From Neurospora intermedia (Eukaryota > Ascomycota > Sordariomycetes > Sordariales > Sordariaceae), in NCBI GenBank assembly GCA_037102815.1, contig BTPP01000010.1:62001-126000 (forward strand): a DNA stretch of 64,000 bases, given 5' to 3'. A program made the position numbers and the translations under genes. Position 1 is the first letter of the stretch; every line of letters starts with the position of its first letter. The notes below the pieces were generated by a model, which saw only the letters and a program-made list of their open reading frames with translations, searched no databases and was not told the origin of the DNA. Of this stretch, positions 26,201 through 37,205 are shown in pieces.

Positions 26201-27949
26201 ACTCGTTTGCGCAACGACCGTGACGTGAGAGTTGAATCTTTGGTCTTCACAATATCACCGCAAGGCACGGCCAGTCGCGTTCAGCTGGTCGGATCGCTGC
26301 TTCACTTTGCAATCAGTATGACGGCTAACCCCATCTTGATGATGACCCAAAGCAGCTTTACGTTTTCCTGCACAGATGATGTGCATCAACACAGTCTAAC
26401 GGCGTAGGTAAGCCACCGGGTTCCTATCATGCAGCTGCCATTCGTACTTTGCCTGACTAGTGGCTCGAGCTCCCACTCCTCAAGATAGGGTATATCAACA
26501 AAAAAAAAACCAAACTGATCAAACATCTGCATAAATAGCATTGAGATATTTTGGGTTTTTTTTTTCCACGACCATCTTCGAGACACCCAGAACGGTTCAA
26601 GTCTGACCATCCCAGAATTGCAACCTTTGGGCACATTGAGAGCACATTATCCCTTGCCACCACCCCTGATCTTGACGTCCAGCGGATGGACGGGCAGACG
26701 GGATACTCGGAAGCTATGACCAAGTCGGTCAGTTTCGCCGAGATATGATGCACTGTCAAATTGCCTCACCAGGTTTTGCTGTTGGATACGGGCACCTAAG
26801 ATCGGGAAGAAGGGCATCCTATCAGGCGAACTAAACTGTTGTGATTGTGGCTTTGAGGCTGCGACAACGCAACACTGACATTGCCATGTCATCTCCGTAA
26901 CAGTCGCTCTTTGGGTACCGAGGGTTGCACCATCTCCGCTAGCGAATGTTTGATAAACTGGTGGTTGTCACCAATCCAACAATTTTGAGACATTCACGGG
27001 AAAGTTAGTCCACAACTCTCTCATGATTCTCGCCATCTGCTTGAGGTGCTTATCGTGCCCTTGGTGGGCAGATGTCACAAAGAGGACCGTTGATCTTAAA
27101 ACATGAGTACCTGCGTGCCTGTATACAGGATTTTGAGGCCAAGCTCTCATAACGAAGCAAATCTGGTTACGATATTACCAGCGTTCATATCTCCCTTGAA
27201 CGGAATAGCCATATCTTATTGATCAAAGCCAGAAAGATCATCAGCGTGACCATTTCAGGGATCCGAATCACCAGCTTCACAAATGTTACTGTGCAATGGC
27301 TCTCCGCATCTCCACCACGGGGATCCGCACAACCATACACAAAGTACACTAGAGCCACCAGGCAGCGGACACAAAGTCCGCAACTCCAATGGTTCGTCCG
27401 AAGTCTCTGTGTAGTGTGTACGCTAGAGAATAGCATTTGTGGAGCGTCACAGTTGAAGATCTGATGGCAAACTGAATCTCCGTACGGCATCTTCTCCGCA
27501 CTTTGCTCTTGGATGGTCACCACCCCACGTGTCGAAAACGATTATATTTTTTTCTCCTTTTTTTTTTCTGAACCTCGGATGCTCGGTTATGATCATCAGA
27601 GATTTTGGAGATATTACAGCGCTCTGGGCCGATCAGATGCCACTTAAATACCGCCAGGCTCCGCCCCCGCTTCCCCAGGATCGGGCCCATGGTTGCCAAG
27701 ACCTGGGGTAGACACCATCACGCGCGCAAACCCCCCCTTTCCTTTGTTCATGGGGCGGGTACTTTGAGATACTTCACTTTTGGTGGCTCGGAAGGGAATC
27801 CAGTTGTGATCGTATCCCTTCCGACCAGTTGCGCGCACTGTCAACTTCCCAAACTTCCCCGCGTTTGACGGTGCCGGATCCATCATGACAAGCCACCGCC
27901 ATGTTCAGGCACGTATCGCAGGCTCAATGGCCGCGCTTACTCATTCAGT
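22767..27949. other. 5.2 kb gene-poor stretch with homopolymer tracts
   Basis: No open frame here shows a domain, spliced continuity or codon bias. It contains a G35 tract (23186-23220), a C run near 23649, and several A or T runs of 10-15 bases (about 24749, 26021, 26500, 26557, 27546 and 27561). The left 400 bases must include the promoter of the DUF3712 gene. Nothing looks like a transposon with intact ends. Confidence 0.45.
23186..23220 (+). repeat. G35 homopolymer
   Basis: Thirty-five consecutive G lie 420 bases upstream of the DUF3712 gene's start codon (C35 on that gene's coding strand). It is the longest homopolymer in the window, a strong candidate for quadruplex formation and for length polymorphism. 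The exact count is uncertain for the usual sequencing reasons. Confidence 0.8.
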
Positions 27950-29752
27950 TCAGAGCTTGGCACGAGATGTCCACAACCCGTTCTTGTCGAGACCGGCATC
28001 CCCATCAAAGATGTCTCGCTCGACTTTTCGGGTGTTGATCTGTGTGGCTAAGTTAGAGACTCATGAAAAGATGCCATGGCGAAGAGGCAGCAGTAACTGT
28101 GTCAAAACGGAATAGACATACGAATCGTGGGCCAAGATCATTCACCGTCTTTGCTCCCAAAAGCTTCATGCATGTAATGATTTCCTGCTGAAGGACTGTT
28201 TGTCGTGTTAGCAAAGTGTCGACATATCCGTCGCATGTAAAACACCACAAGGAAGTGCATCCAAAGTCATTGTGTACCAAGCACCACTTACTATCAAAGG
28301 TTCTCTCAACACCCTGCCATCCACCAGCCCCAAGCCCCCAAAGCGCCGCCCTCCCCACACCGACCGCCTTCGCACCCAAACACAATGCCTTCACCACATC
28401 CGTCCCCCTCTTGATCCCGCCATCAATCCACACCTCGACCGCCCCAAACACCTCCGGGTAGTACTTCCTGATCTCCAACAAGGTATGCACCGCCGGCGGC
28501 GCCGTGTCCAGCGCGCGCCCGCCATGATTCGAAAGGATGATCGCTTTCACAGTGCCCGGGTGTTTCCTCGCATACTGCGCCGCCAGGTATGCGTCTTCAT
28601 GCGTCTGGATGCCCTTCAACACAATTGGCAAATCCGTATGCTTGGACAGCCAGGGAAGCGTTGTCTCCCACGTCAAGTCGGCCGCGGTGCCCCAGAACAG
28701 CTGTTGCCCCACGCCGCCGCCGCCGGGCTTCTTTTCGGCGTCCGTCTTGGCATTGCTGGCGGACTCGACAAACTCGCCCGCCGCTTCAAGGTTGGACTTT
28801 TCGTCGTGCTCGCGCTTGCCCGGGTGTGGCGCGTCGAGGGTGAGGACGATGCACTTAAAGTGGTCGCGCAGCTTGTTGATGCGCGCCAGCATTGCCTCGG
28901 ATTTTGAGCGAGCCGTCTGCACGTACAGCTGCCAGCCAAAGACGGCTCCCGGTACGGCCTCGGCCACGATTTGCTCGGGCGTCATGGATGCGTTGTTGCT
29001 GACTAGTTGCATGGCCCCGAACGAAGAAATGCCCTTAGCGATGCCGGCTTCGCCGTCCGGGTGCGCCAGGCGGGCCAGCGCCGCGGGCGAGACGTAGAGT
29101 GGTGTGCCGACCTTGTGGCCCAACAACGTGGTGGAGGTGTCAGCCTTTGTGCAGTCGATGAAGACGCGCGGGCGCAGAAGGATGTCCCGGAAGGCGCGGG
29201 TGTTGTGGGTCTTGGTGTAAAGGTCATCGGCGGCAGAGAAATAATAGGACCAGCACTTTTTAGAGACCTGAGTCTTGGCTGCTGCTTCGATCTCGTCAAG
29301 GTTGAGGAGGGTGTGGAGCGGCGGCGGCGCGGCTTTCTCGGATTGCTGGGCTGAGATGGTGTGCGTGGTGGTGCCCATGGCCGAGCTTGTTGCCTTTGCG
29401 CGGGCTTCGCTTTCTTTCTGGTGAAGCTTGGCTAGCGATGCGTCGTCAATGATGCCTAGCTTAGCCTCGGGCTTGAGGTTCTCCTCGAGCGTGCCTGGCG
29501 GGTGAATCGGATCATACTCTGTCGTGGCATCGCGGCCGGCGAGCTGGAGGATGATTTTGTCGCCGGCCGGGTGGGAGGGCAGGAATTCGGTCACGTCATA
29601 AACATTGCCGTAAAGGACTACCCAGCAGCTCTTTGGCGATCGGTGTTTGGCAACTGTGTACGAGATAAGTATTGGCTCCGTAGGATGATGGGTGAGGTGG
29701 GTTTCCATTGCATACCTTCCTCTGCCGTGAATACTTTTGGTGGTTTGGTCAT
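27950..29752 (-). CDS. L-lactate dehydrogenase (cytochrome b2) type flavocytochrome
   Basis: Four exons on the minus strand, 29716-29752, 28292-29653, 28122-28195 and 27950-28039, give 520 residues. The last exon was found by looking for the expected family tail: it encodes [13 protein letters not shown] and ends TSRAKL. A cytochrome b5 domain comes first (heme ligands likely His40 in SHPAGD and His63 in DPIHPP). An FMN-dependent alpha-hydroxyacid dehydrogenase barrel follows, with the catalytic segment [10 protein letters not shown] and the FMN site [18 protein letters not shown]. The reaction is L-lactate to pyruvate with electrons passed by FMN and heme to cytochrome c, as in yeast Cyb2. 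No mitochondrial presequence is visible ([12 protein letters not shown]), so localisation and substrate (lactate or another 2-hydroxyacid) are open. The C-terminal tripeptide AKL resembles a peroxisomal PTS1 signal. Confidence 0.9.
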
Positions 29753-31409
29753 GATTGCTGGCTGAGCTGGACGCAAGAACAACAGAAGGTAATAAAGGTC
29801 AAAAGTAGCAGAACGCAAGGTCTAGCTGGACATCATGGTTCTATTGCTATATGTAGGTAGGTCTCGAGAAGACTCATGGTTTGGTGGGATTGGATTCTTC
29901 CATCTTAGCCGTCCGGTCACGCGGGGTCCTTTCCTGCTGTAAATCGCGTCCATCACCTCTCCATATGTGGTTGGTTGAATAATCCGATAATACACACTGA
30001 CTGATTAGTGGTGAGCGCCTCTAGAGGTACCTACACTGCCCTGGCGCCCAAGAGCAGCCCCTGCGTCGAACGCATGGCATCGGGGCTTGTTTTCTCCACA
30101 TCGGGGGGGAAGATGGGGGTCACGGCTCCGACTACAATGGGAAGATGGAAGTATGGGGCATACCGGACCGGGTGATTGAAGACCGAGGCAGGCCCATATC
30201 TATCCCGAGAGAAGCCAGTGTTTCTTTCCGGTGTCCCCTCCTCAGGCCAAGTACTCACAGCTATGGTACTGTCCCATCTTGCCTACTACGCAGTATGTAC
30301 ACTTCCATGAGGGACTTGTTATCCACCATGCTGGGAGCCAGGGGGTGGACTTACACATACCCTATCCTCACCACCCTATGCCCATCATCACCAACGAACA
30401 ACAAGGACCCCTTGTATGTACTCGAGCCTCAATCAACAACAAAACCCACAAATCCCCAGCGGGTGGAGGATATGTACAGAATCTGATTTGAATCGGCCCG
30501 CTTGCAGGCATGGGCAATCAAGAACTCCATCTGGCGGAGTTCTCCCGGTCTCAACACGGACACACTTTTTCGTACGGCTCCGCTCGGCGGCGTGGCCTTC
30601 TACCATAGTATGTTTACGTTTTGGTGTTTCGGTGCCTGGGTGTCTTTTTATTATTTATTTATTCATCTATCTGTCTATTCTTTTTTGTCACCGCTGGTTA
30701 GGAACCCTTGTGGCAACAGACCCTGAGGATGTCGTTTGCCCCTGTTTGTTTAGGGTCGACATCCAACGGTGCCTCTATCACTGCCCACTGTGAAGGCGTG
30801 GTGGTGAGGGTTATTACTTAGTCCCTGGACCCGGTTGCCGTACACTACCCTACACTACGTGCCCCGCCCCCACAATTGCAGTGCCGTCACTGCCCGTACT
30901 TGCCCGCCCACCGGGGAGTTGCTCCTACGTAAACATGGCCTACACGCCAGGGCAGGTACATCATACATGCTACGCGCCTGCAGGTGCTCATCCCGATAAC
31001 ATCGCGGTGAGACACAATCAACCGATAAGCACCTAATCGGCTGCCTTGTTCAGCTGCCACCAGTCAGCCTGTCACACCTTGATGACTGCTTCGCCTTTCG
31101 CTTCACTTCCTTTGATCCATCCAATCTACTAAATAGAACCTCGCCCACGACCTGTTGCGCTCGACTGTTTCGACCCTCAATTGATGCCGTCGAAGGACAT
31201 CACAACTTCCGGACCTCACCTATCCCGTCTGCCTGGCCAGGCTGGTCGATGTCAGTTAGCAGCATAATAGCCGCGTCCCTTATACCAAAGTATCTGAAAT
31301 TCCATCTTTCCACTATATACACCAAAGATTGCACACTCTACAACATCTACTTCCGACATCACTGCCGACCGACCCCTGAACCACTTGAACCAGCGCCAAC
31401 GACGACGAA
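29753..31409. promoter_or_regulatory. Divergent intergenic region, flavocytochrome / GDSL esterase
   Basis: 1.66 kb between divergent genes. It has no recognisable coding frame. One AGGTACCT palindrome occurs at 30025-30032, and a CT-rich leader lies before 31410. Confidence 0.45.
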
Positions 31410-32337
31410 ATGCCCCCCTCGAAGCTCCGGATTCTCTGCTTCGGCGACTCTCTTACCGAGGGCTACTCCGGCTGGGGTTCCTGCTTCACCCCCTACAGCA
31501 CCAAACTCAAAGAGATGCTGCGTATGGCGTTTCCCGATGTCGACGTGGAGATAGTAACAGACGGGGTGTCCGGTGATCTGGTAACAGGTGAAGGGTCGTT
31601 TCTAAGAAGGATGGAATCCCATTTCGCCCCAAGGAACCCAGCAGATTACAAACCCTTCAACTGGGTCATCGTGCTCGGCGGAACCAACGATCTCGGCAGT
31701 AACATCCACCCCAACCAAATCTTTGAAAGCCTCACACAGATCTGGGACATGGCTCTGAGCCGCAAATGCAAGGTCCTCGCGCTCACCGTTCCCGAGATCG
31801 GATCTTCAGCTGGCGGAATGAAGGAGTTATTGGACTTTAGGAGGGACGAGTTGAACCAGATGATCAAGACCTACAAGAAGCCCAACTAGTATGTCCCCCC
31901 CCCCCCCCTCCCCCCCCTTCTTCACCCCCACACGCCCTCTCTGAAACCTTCCCTTTCTCAAACCCACACCCACACTCTTAAATCGTCCCGTAACAAACAC
32001 TTACAACCCCTTCCCCCCTAAAAACAGCTACACCTTCGACCTCCACGCCGCCTTCCCCTTCTACGCCATGTCTGAAGCCGACCGGGAACGTTACTGGGAC
32101 GACGGCGTTCACTTCACACCCGCGGGCTACGATCGGATGGGAAACAAGATTGGCGTCACTTTCGTCAGTATGCTTGTGAGAGAACAATCGGACAACGACC
32201 GGACGCCGATGGGCAGGAAGAGGAGAATGTTCAAAGATGACGAGAAGGTGTTTGAGGAAGAAGAGGACCCGGCTGAGCCAATATCGGCTGGGCTTGATAA
32301 AGGGTATATCGTTGTTCGTAGGAGGGATTTGGATTGA
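31410..32337 (+). CDS. GDSL/SGNH-type esterase
   Basis: Exons 31410-31888 and 32028-32337 give 262 residues. It is an SGNH-fold ester hydrolase: block I FGDSLTEG with the nucleophile Ser near residue 14, a Gly-rich turn, block III GGTNDLGS with the oxyanion Asn, and block V WDDGVHFTPAGYD with the catalytic Asp-His pair. The family covers lipases, thioesterases and carbohydrate deacetylases, so the substrate cannot be assigned. No signal peptide is present, pointing to an intracellular enzyme. The 139-base intron is unusually long and C-rich for this window. The C-terminus adds a charged extension (RKRRMFKDDE, EEEEDPAE) absent from minimal family members. Confidence 0.88.
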
Positions 32338-32892
32338 CCTTATTGCGCCAGTTAGTCCGCTGCCTGGTTCTTAGTGGCAGGCGGGCAAAGTGGCGTACCA
32401 AGGGAACGACAGCGTCGGTTAGCCAGGGGTACAGCGGCATGGATGTCTTTGGGTATTTATGGGTTTGGGACAAAGGGTAAGCGGCGTTTTGGCGGCATGC
32501 GTTGCGTTACGATTACGATTAGCATAACAGAGACGAATTGCGGGAGAGGCATGGTTGGATAAACGGTCATGGGTAGATATTTAGGACATTAGCATGACAA
32601 TACTAATACGCGTTATACCTGCCTGTCTTAATGTAACTCTATTCTGGACTATGTACAGACACTACGTTTTAGACACTCTTGAAGGACAATGTCCCATCCG
32701 TAAGTATGCCTCCAGTGCTGTATTTCTTCTCGTCGAAATGTACATACGCCTTCTTTTAGGTGTCATACGCGCTGCTATTTATGATCATGCTTGCTTTCTT
32801 TTGGCGGGGCTGCCAGACTTCACTGGTACGACTGTGCTGAGCTGTTCCATCTCCTCGAGAGGATCAAGGTGCCCGCCCAGGGACGAGCTATC
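32338..32892. other. Intergenic region between convergent genes
   Basis: 555 bases between the GDSL esterase and CSN4 stop codons. No further feature was seen. Confidence 0.5.
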
Positions 32893-34215
32893 CTAATTGC
32901 CAGGAACCCCGGCGGGTACCAGCTGAGGAAACTCCACCAGAAGATCATCCGTAATGCGTTCGAGGTCTTCCGCCAATGCTTGCACCATCCCATCCTGCCT
33001 CCGCATCTCCTTGCCCACCGGTACATCGGCCCTACCACTACCCTTCTCCCCCGAGGCTTCCAGCCCGCTCTCAAAATAAATGATCCTGTCAATCTGATCG
33101 ATCGACCCCGCCAGCCGTCCTTGCTCAATCATCCGCGCCGTGATCTCCTCCGCCTTGTTCCCAGAGTCCAGCCCCAACCACGACCCCAGCGCGTCGAACC
33201 CAATGTTGCGGTACAGCCGGCTCACGGCCAGCAGGTTGTGTTCGACCATGGCCTTGGCCAGTACCGTGCTCCCGTCCGACGTCGTGGCCAGCTGGTGCGG
33301 CGCCAGGCCCTGAGCGAACTTTTCCACCTCGGCCCGCGCCAGCAGGCGGTCAAGAAACATCTTCTCCAGGATGCCGAACTCCTCCAGCGAAGCCGACCGT
33401 TCGTCCTTGTAGAGCCTTGCCAATACGCGTGACCGCGGGGGTCCCGCCGGGGCGAGGACGGCGCACTTGATGGCCATGCTCAGGGTGTGCAAGCGCTCCT
33501 CTTCGGCGATGGCGGGCGACAGGCTGATTTCGTAGTACGACTGCGAGGCGGCCAGAAACTGCCGGTTGCTGTCCTGGATGCGGGCGGCGCTGAGCTTAAA
33601 GTGCAGGTTCAGCACCGGGTTGTCGTCGGCCACGTTGTGGATGATGTTTTTGAGCTTGTTGAGGTAGGTTTCGGCACTGGTGGCATCGTCGTCTTCCAGG
33701 TAGTTGCGGATGATGCGGATCCAAAGATCGGCCTTGTACTTGTCTGTGACGCGACGCTGTGAGGAGTCAAGCGGGATGGCCGCGAGCGTCTTGGCGGCGT
33801 CGGTAAAACTATTTTGTGATTCGTGAGCGGCCGCTAGGAGGTCCTCGTAGATGGTGGCGGTCTGGTCGACCAGCGAGGTTGCGAGTGTGGGGTTGGACTG
33901 GATGTGCTGTTGGATGGCCTTGCCTACGTCAAGCCAGATGCTAGAGGTTGTGGAATTAATGGTGTCTGTGGAAGGTCCTCCGGAAGCAAGCGATTTGAGG
34001 GCGTCTATCAGGTCGATGACTAGAGCTCGAGTGGCGACGACACCAAGCGACTCTAGGAAGATGGCGTCGGTAACGGCTTTGAGGTCGGCGGCGAAGTGGC
34101 TGGGGTCGGGGCTGGAGGTGATGGTGGTGATTATCGTCCTGAAGGCGGCGGGACGGTCTGCTTGACTCCAGTTCGGCACCTGCGCCAGAAGGTCTCTTAC
34201 TTCTGAGGAGACCAT
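32893..34215 (-). CDS. csn4: COP9 signalosome complex subunit 4
   Basis: One uninterrupted exon codes for 440 residues. CSN4 is a PCI-domain subunit of the COP9 signalosome, which removes Nedd8 from cullins and so controls SCF-type ubiquitin ligases; in filamentous fungi the complex affects development and light responses. Recognisable parts are the helical N-terminal repeats (including SSQRRVTDKYKADLWIRI, RNYLEDDDATSAETYLNK and FKLSAARIQDSNRQF) and the PCI/winged-helix region (LARLYKDERS, EFGILEKMFLDRLL, VEHNLLAVSRLYRNIGF, EEITARMIEQGRLAGSIDQID). A Gly/Ala-rich tail variation between about 385 and 400 is not conserved. The start ATG at 34215 gives the normal MVSSEVRDLL beginning. Confidence 0.95.
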   Translation of the reverse strand: MVSSEVRDLLAQVPNWSQADRPAAFRTIITTITSSPDPSHFAADLKAVTDAIFLESLGVVATRALVIDLIDALKSLASGGPSTDTINSTTSSIWLDVGKAIQQHIQSNPTLATSLVDQTATIYEDLLAAAHESQNSFTDAAKTLAAIPLDSSQRRVTDKYKADLWIRIIRNYLEDDDATSAETYLNKLKNIIHNVADDNPVLNLHFKLSAARIQDSNRQFLAASQSYYEISLSPAIAEEERLHTLSMAIKCAVLAPAGPPRSRVLARLYKDERSASLEEFGILEKMFLDRLLARAEVEKFAQGLAPHQLATTSDGSTVLAKAMVEHNLLAVSRLYRNIGFDALGSWLGLDSGNKAEEITARMIEQGRLAGSIDQIDRIIYFESGLEASGEKGSGRADVPVGKEMRRQDGMVQALAEDLERITDDLLVEFPQLVPAGVPGN

Positions 34216-35673
34216 ATTGACCCGTGATACTTTCTTTTCGTGGTTGGAGTTACCACTGCTCGAAGTTTGCTATCTTGGGGGAGTGAAGCAGACGTGAGGG
34301 GCCGCCGGGTGGATGGCTGTGAACAAGAAGCTCGTCTGAGTATGAATCCCAGCCGAATAGTGTGCTAGTAGTAATTCTAAGTCCGGTATGAGAATTTTGA
34401 GTATGTTCCTGTGCTGGTGCTGTTGGATATCGTGAGTTGAGGTGTTCAGTTGAGTTGTCGAACAATAAGAAGGTTGTCGATAAGGCTGTGTGACCGTTGT
34501 CAGTGACAAAGTGGTTGAAGGCTTCCTCAGTAGCTTGTCGTTAGGTGCGGGCTGCTGCTGCTGCTGGTGGGGGTGGGTTTGCTGTGGGGCTGTGGGGAAG
34601 CTCCTCTACCCACACCAAGTCAGTGGAGCCGCAGGGATCCGCCATCCGGTTGCTCAGGTCTTCCCTCAGTCCTCCGGAAAGCAAAATAGTCAGGGGCTTG
34701 TAAACAAACATCTGAAGCGTCTTCTGGAAGAGCACAAGTCTTGCCAGCGATGCTCATCGTCGGCATAATGCACAGTTATGCAAAGATGAGTTTTTGTTTA
34801 AGTTGAGCTGAATGACGGGCTTTGTATCGGGGCCTACTCCCAAGATACCACCCTTGACCCAACAACTTACAGCTGAGACGTTTGAACTGTCCCTGGGCCT
34901 TTTACTCGCAGCTTCCGTGAAGTGTAGGGCTGGTCTTCGCTCATACTGCACAAATTTGGCTGGTTGGTTCCTCTAGGTCCTACCGAGAAGCAAAATCGTA
35001 CGATGCCCTTCGGCCTGCCGTGACGTCTACTGACGGGCACTGCGTTCTATTATAAACTAGCGAGTCGCCGCCCTCGTTACTCCCGCAATGTCAAACCTTT
35101 TTCCAGCGCAGTTCGTCATGTTGTTCAGTTCTCGCCGGCAATGGAGTACAGTCCAGTCGCCATCAGTCCATCACGACGCCATAGTATCCAAGGCTCGAGT
35201 AGGCGTACCGACCGGTAGCTTCATGCACGGATTCAGACTTGCCGGCCTTGCGTTCACGACGGTCCTCGGCAGCCATGAATCGAAGACGTGGTTGGAGTCC
35301 ATTACTCAAGATATTCGTATCTCATCTCATGCTGGGACGGGATGAAATCGGGGGCGACGAAGTGCATCGACCCTAGCGGGTCCAACGCGCTATTTTGACC
35401 GGGTAGCCCCGCTAGGGCTGGCACCTTCGCCGAGACTTCCAGCGACGTCATTTGCTGTGCCGCCGAGAGCTTCTTTCCAGTTGCGCGGGCGGCGCATCCG
35501 AATTGCGGCGTCATTTCGACTTTTCAATTCTTTTTTCCCTCTATACAGTCACGCCAGGCGACCACAGACGACACAACCGAACAATATTACTCCCGAATAT
35601 CGTAAAGGACCATTTCATATCGCTCACGAAACCAATATTCTTCATTCTTCCCCGCCGAAGGTCAAAAAGCAAC
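34216..35673. promoter_or_regulatory. Divergent intergenic region, CSN4 / Jac1
   Basis: About 1.46 kb between divergent starts. A short run of CTG triplets lies near 34551-34566. The frame of the Jac1 exon is open back to 35452 but that extension is unlikely to be protein. Nothing else was recognised. Confidence 0.45.
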
Positions 35674-36612
35674 ATGCGAACTTCGATCCTCTCCAGCCCA
35701 GCAACGCGCGCCCTTTGCGCCGCCTGCCGCAACGAAGCCAGCAGGACAAACGCAGGAGTGGCCTTCTCTACAGCATGCGCCAGTAAGAGCAGTAACCGGA
35801 GGCCAGAAGTCCCCGAGCAATCAAGGCCACGAGTGACGACGACGACGACAACGACGACGACAAGAGAGATACAAAAACACCGCCTATTCCCGAGCGCCCG
35901 CGCCCGCGCACACGAATACTCTACCTCTTCTACCCCCTCCAACAACACCTCACCCAAGCCCCAACCACCAAACTCCTCCACCTCCTCTTCTTCGGATAGT
36001 AACAAACCCATACCGCGCTACTACGCCCTCTTCCCCATCACCCTCCCCCTCGGCCCACCCCCGTCAGGGCCCTTCGACATCGACGTCCGCGCCCTGCGCC
36101 GCGAATTCCTTCGTCTCCAAGCCGCCTCCCACCCGGACTTCCACCACTCAGCCAACCAGTTTGACAGCAACAGCAGCAACGGCAGCAAAAGCGATGAGTC
36201 CCTGCTGCAGCGGCGAAAAGCAGAAGCAACATCCTCTCTCATCAATTCCGCCTACAAGACCCTTTCTTCGCCCCTTCTCCGCGCCCAATACCTGCTCAAA
36301 GAACTCTACGACGTCGATTTGGCCGGTGACGAATCGACCGACTACCAGAATGGGTCGGATCCCACCTTGTTGATGACGGTGTTGGAAGCGCGGGAGCAGA
36401 TTGACGAGGCGAAAACGGAAGCGGATTTGGAGCCGGTTAGGGAAGAGAATGAGGCACGGATAATAGAGTCTGAAGAAAAATTGAGCGAGGCGTTTGCTAA
36501 AGAAGATGTGGAGGCGGCCACGAGGGAATGTGTGAAGTTGAGGTATTGGATGGGAATAAGGGAGGGGTGCAATGAGTGGGAGGAAGGCAAGGGATTTGTT
36601 ATGCATCATTAG
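35674..36612 (+). CDS. jac1: Mitochondrial J-type co-chaperone Jac1/HscB
   Basis: A single exon of 312 residues starts at the ATG at 35674; the frame is open upstream but the first 74 codons look like leader sequence. Jac1 works with the mitochondrial Hsp70 Ssq1/Ssc1 to transfer Fe-S clusters from the Isu scaffold. The N-terminus is Arg/Ser-rich and lacks acidic residues, as a mitochondrial presequence should (MRTSILSSPATRALCAACR). It is followed by a low-complexity stretch with nine consecutive Thr. The J-domain spans about 110-215, with helix II LRREFLRLQAASHPDFHH and the HPD tripeptide at 153-155. It is interrupted by a Ser/Asn-rich insert. The C-terminal HscB oligomerisation domain, which binds the scaffold, includes LLMTVLEAREQIDEAK and a last helix KLRYWMGIREGCNEWE. 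Confidence 0.92.
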   Translation: MRTSILSSPATRALCAACRNEASRTNAGVAFSTACASKSSNRRPEVPEQSRPRVTTTTTTTTTREIQKHRLFPSARARAHEYSTSSTPSNNTSPKPQPPNSSTSSSSDSNKPIPRYYALFPITLPLGPPPSGPFDIDVRALRREFLRLQAASHPDFHHSANQFDSNSSNGSKSDESLLQRRKAEATSSLINSAYKTLSSPLLRAQYLLKELYDVDLAGDESTDYQNGSDPTLLMTVLEAREQIDEAKTEADLEPVREENEARIIESEEKLSEAFAKEDVEAATRECVKLRYWMGIREGCNEWEEGKGFVMHH

Positions 36613-37205
36613 GGGGGTAGGTGATGGAAGAGGGTTATACAGGGGTTGTTTGGAACGGGGGGTAAGAGGGGAGAGGAGAAAGGGCTGGGACGGGGTGCTT
36701 TTGGCTAAATGAGCAGCCTAGGAGGATTCAGATGGTTCATTACGGGTGTCAATGGACAAACTCTGACCTAAAGCGTGGTGTCCGGTCCAGGTCTTCGTCG
36801 GTTTTTCTAGGCTTGGAGATGAGTGGTCTTGCATGCATGACCCGGCCGGAGGGTCGGTTGAAATTTACTCATCGGGGCCCTCTTCATCCGTGATCATTTC
36901 AACAATCGACCTCTTCTGTCTTGGTTCTGAGTACCAGCCAAAGAAGAAGGGGAAAAGAATAAGAAAGGTTACAGATGCCCACCCAGTCATAATGGCAATC
37001 GATATCTTGGCGTTATGTGAACATTTTCTTGTCTACATACAATAATTCTTTCGTCGTCAGTGATGTTTCATACATACACCCCAGATTACAGCATCAACCA
37101 CCATTGCAAATCATCTCATCCATATATCACCGCAGCCCAGACAACACCTATTCAGTGCTGCTCGCTTGCTGATTCATCACTCAGCCATCATTCCTCTCTC
37201 CATAA
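36613..37205. other. Intergenic region between convergent genes
   Basis: 593 bases between the stop codons of Jac1 and the F-box-like gene. Only 3' untranslated sequence is expected; no other feature was seen. Confidence 0.5.

Noticed and set aside
34546-34570. CTG triplets as a coding repeat
   Set aside because: Only about five units in an intergenic region without a coding frame; noted as simple sequence only.
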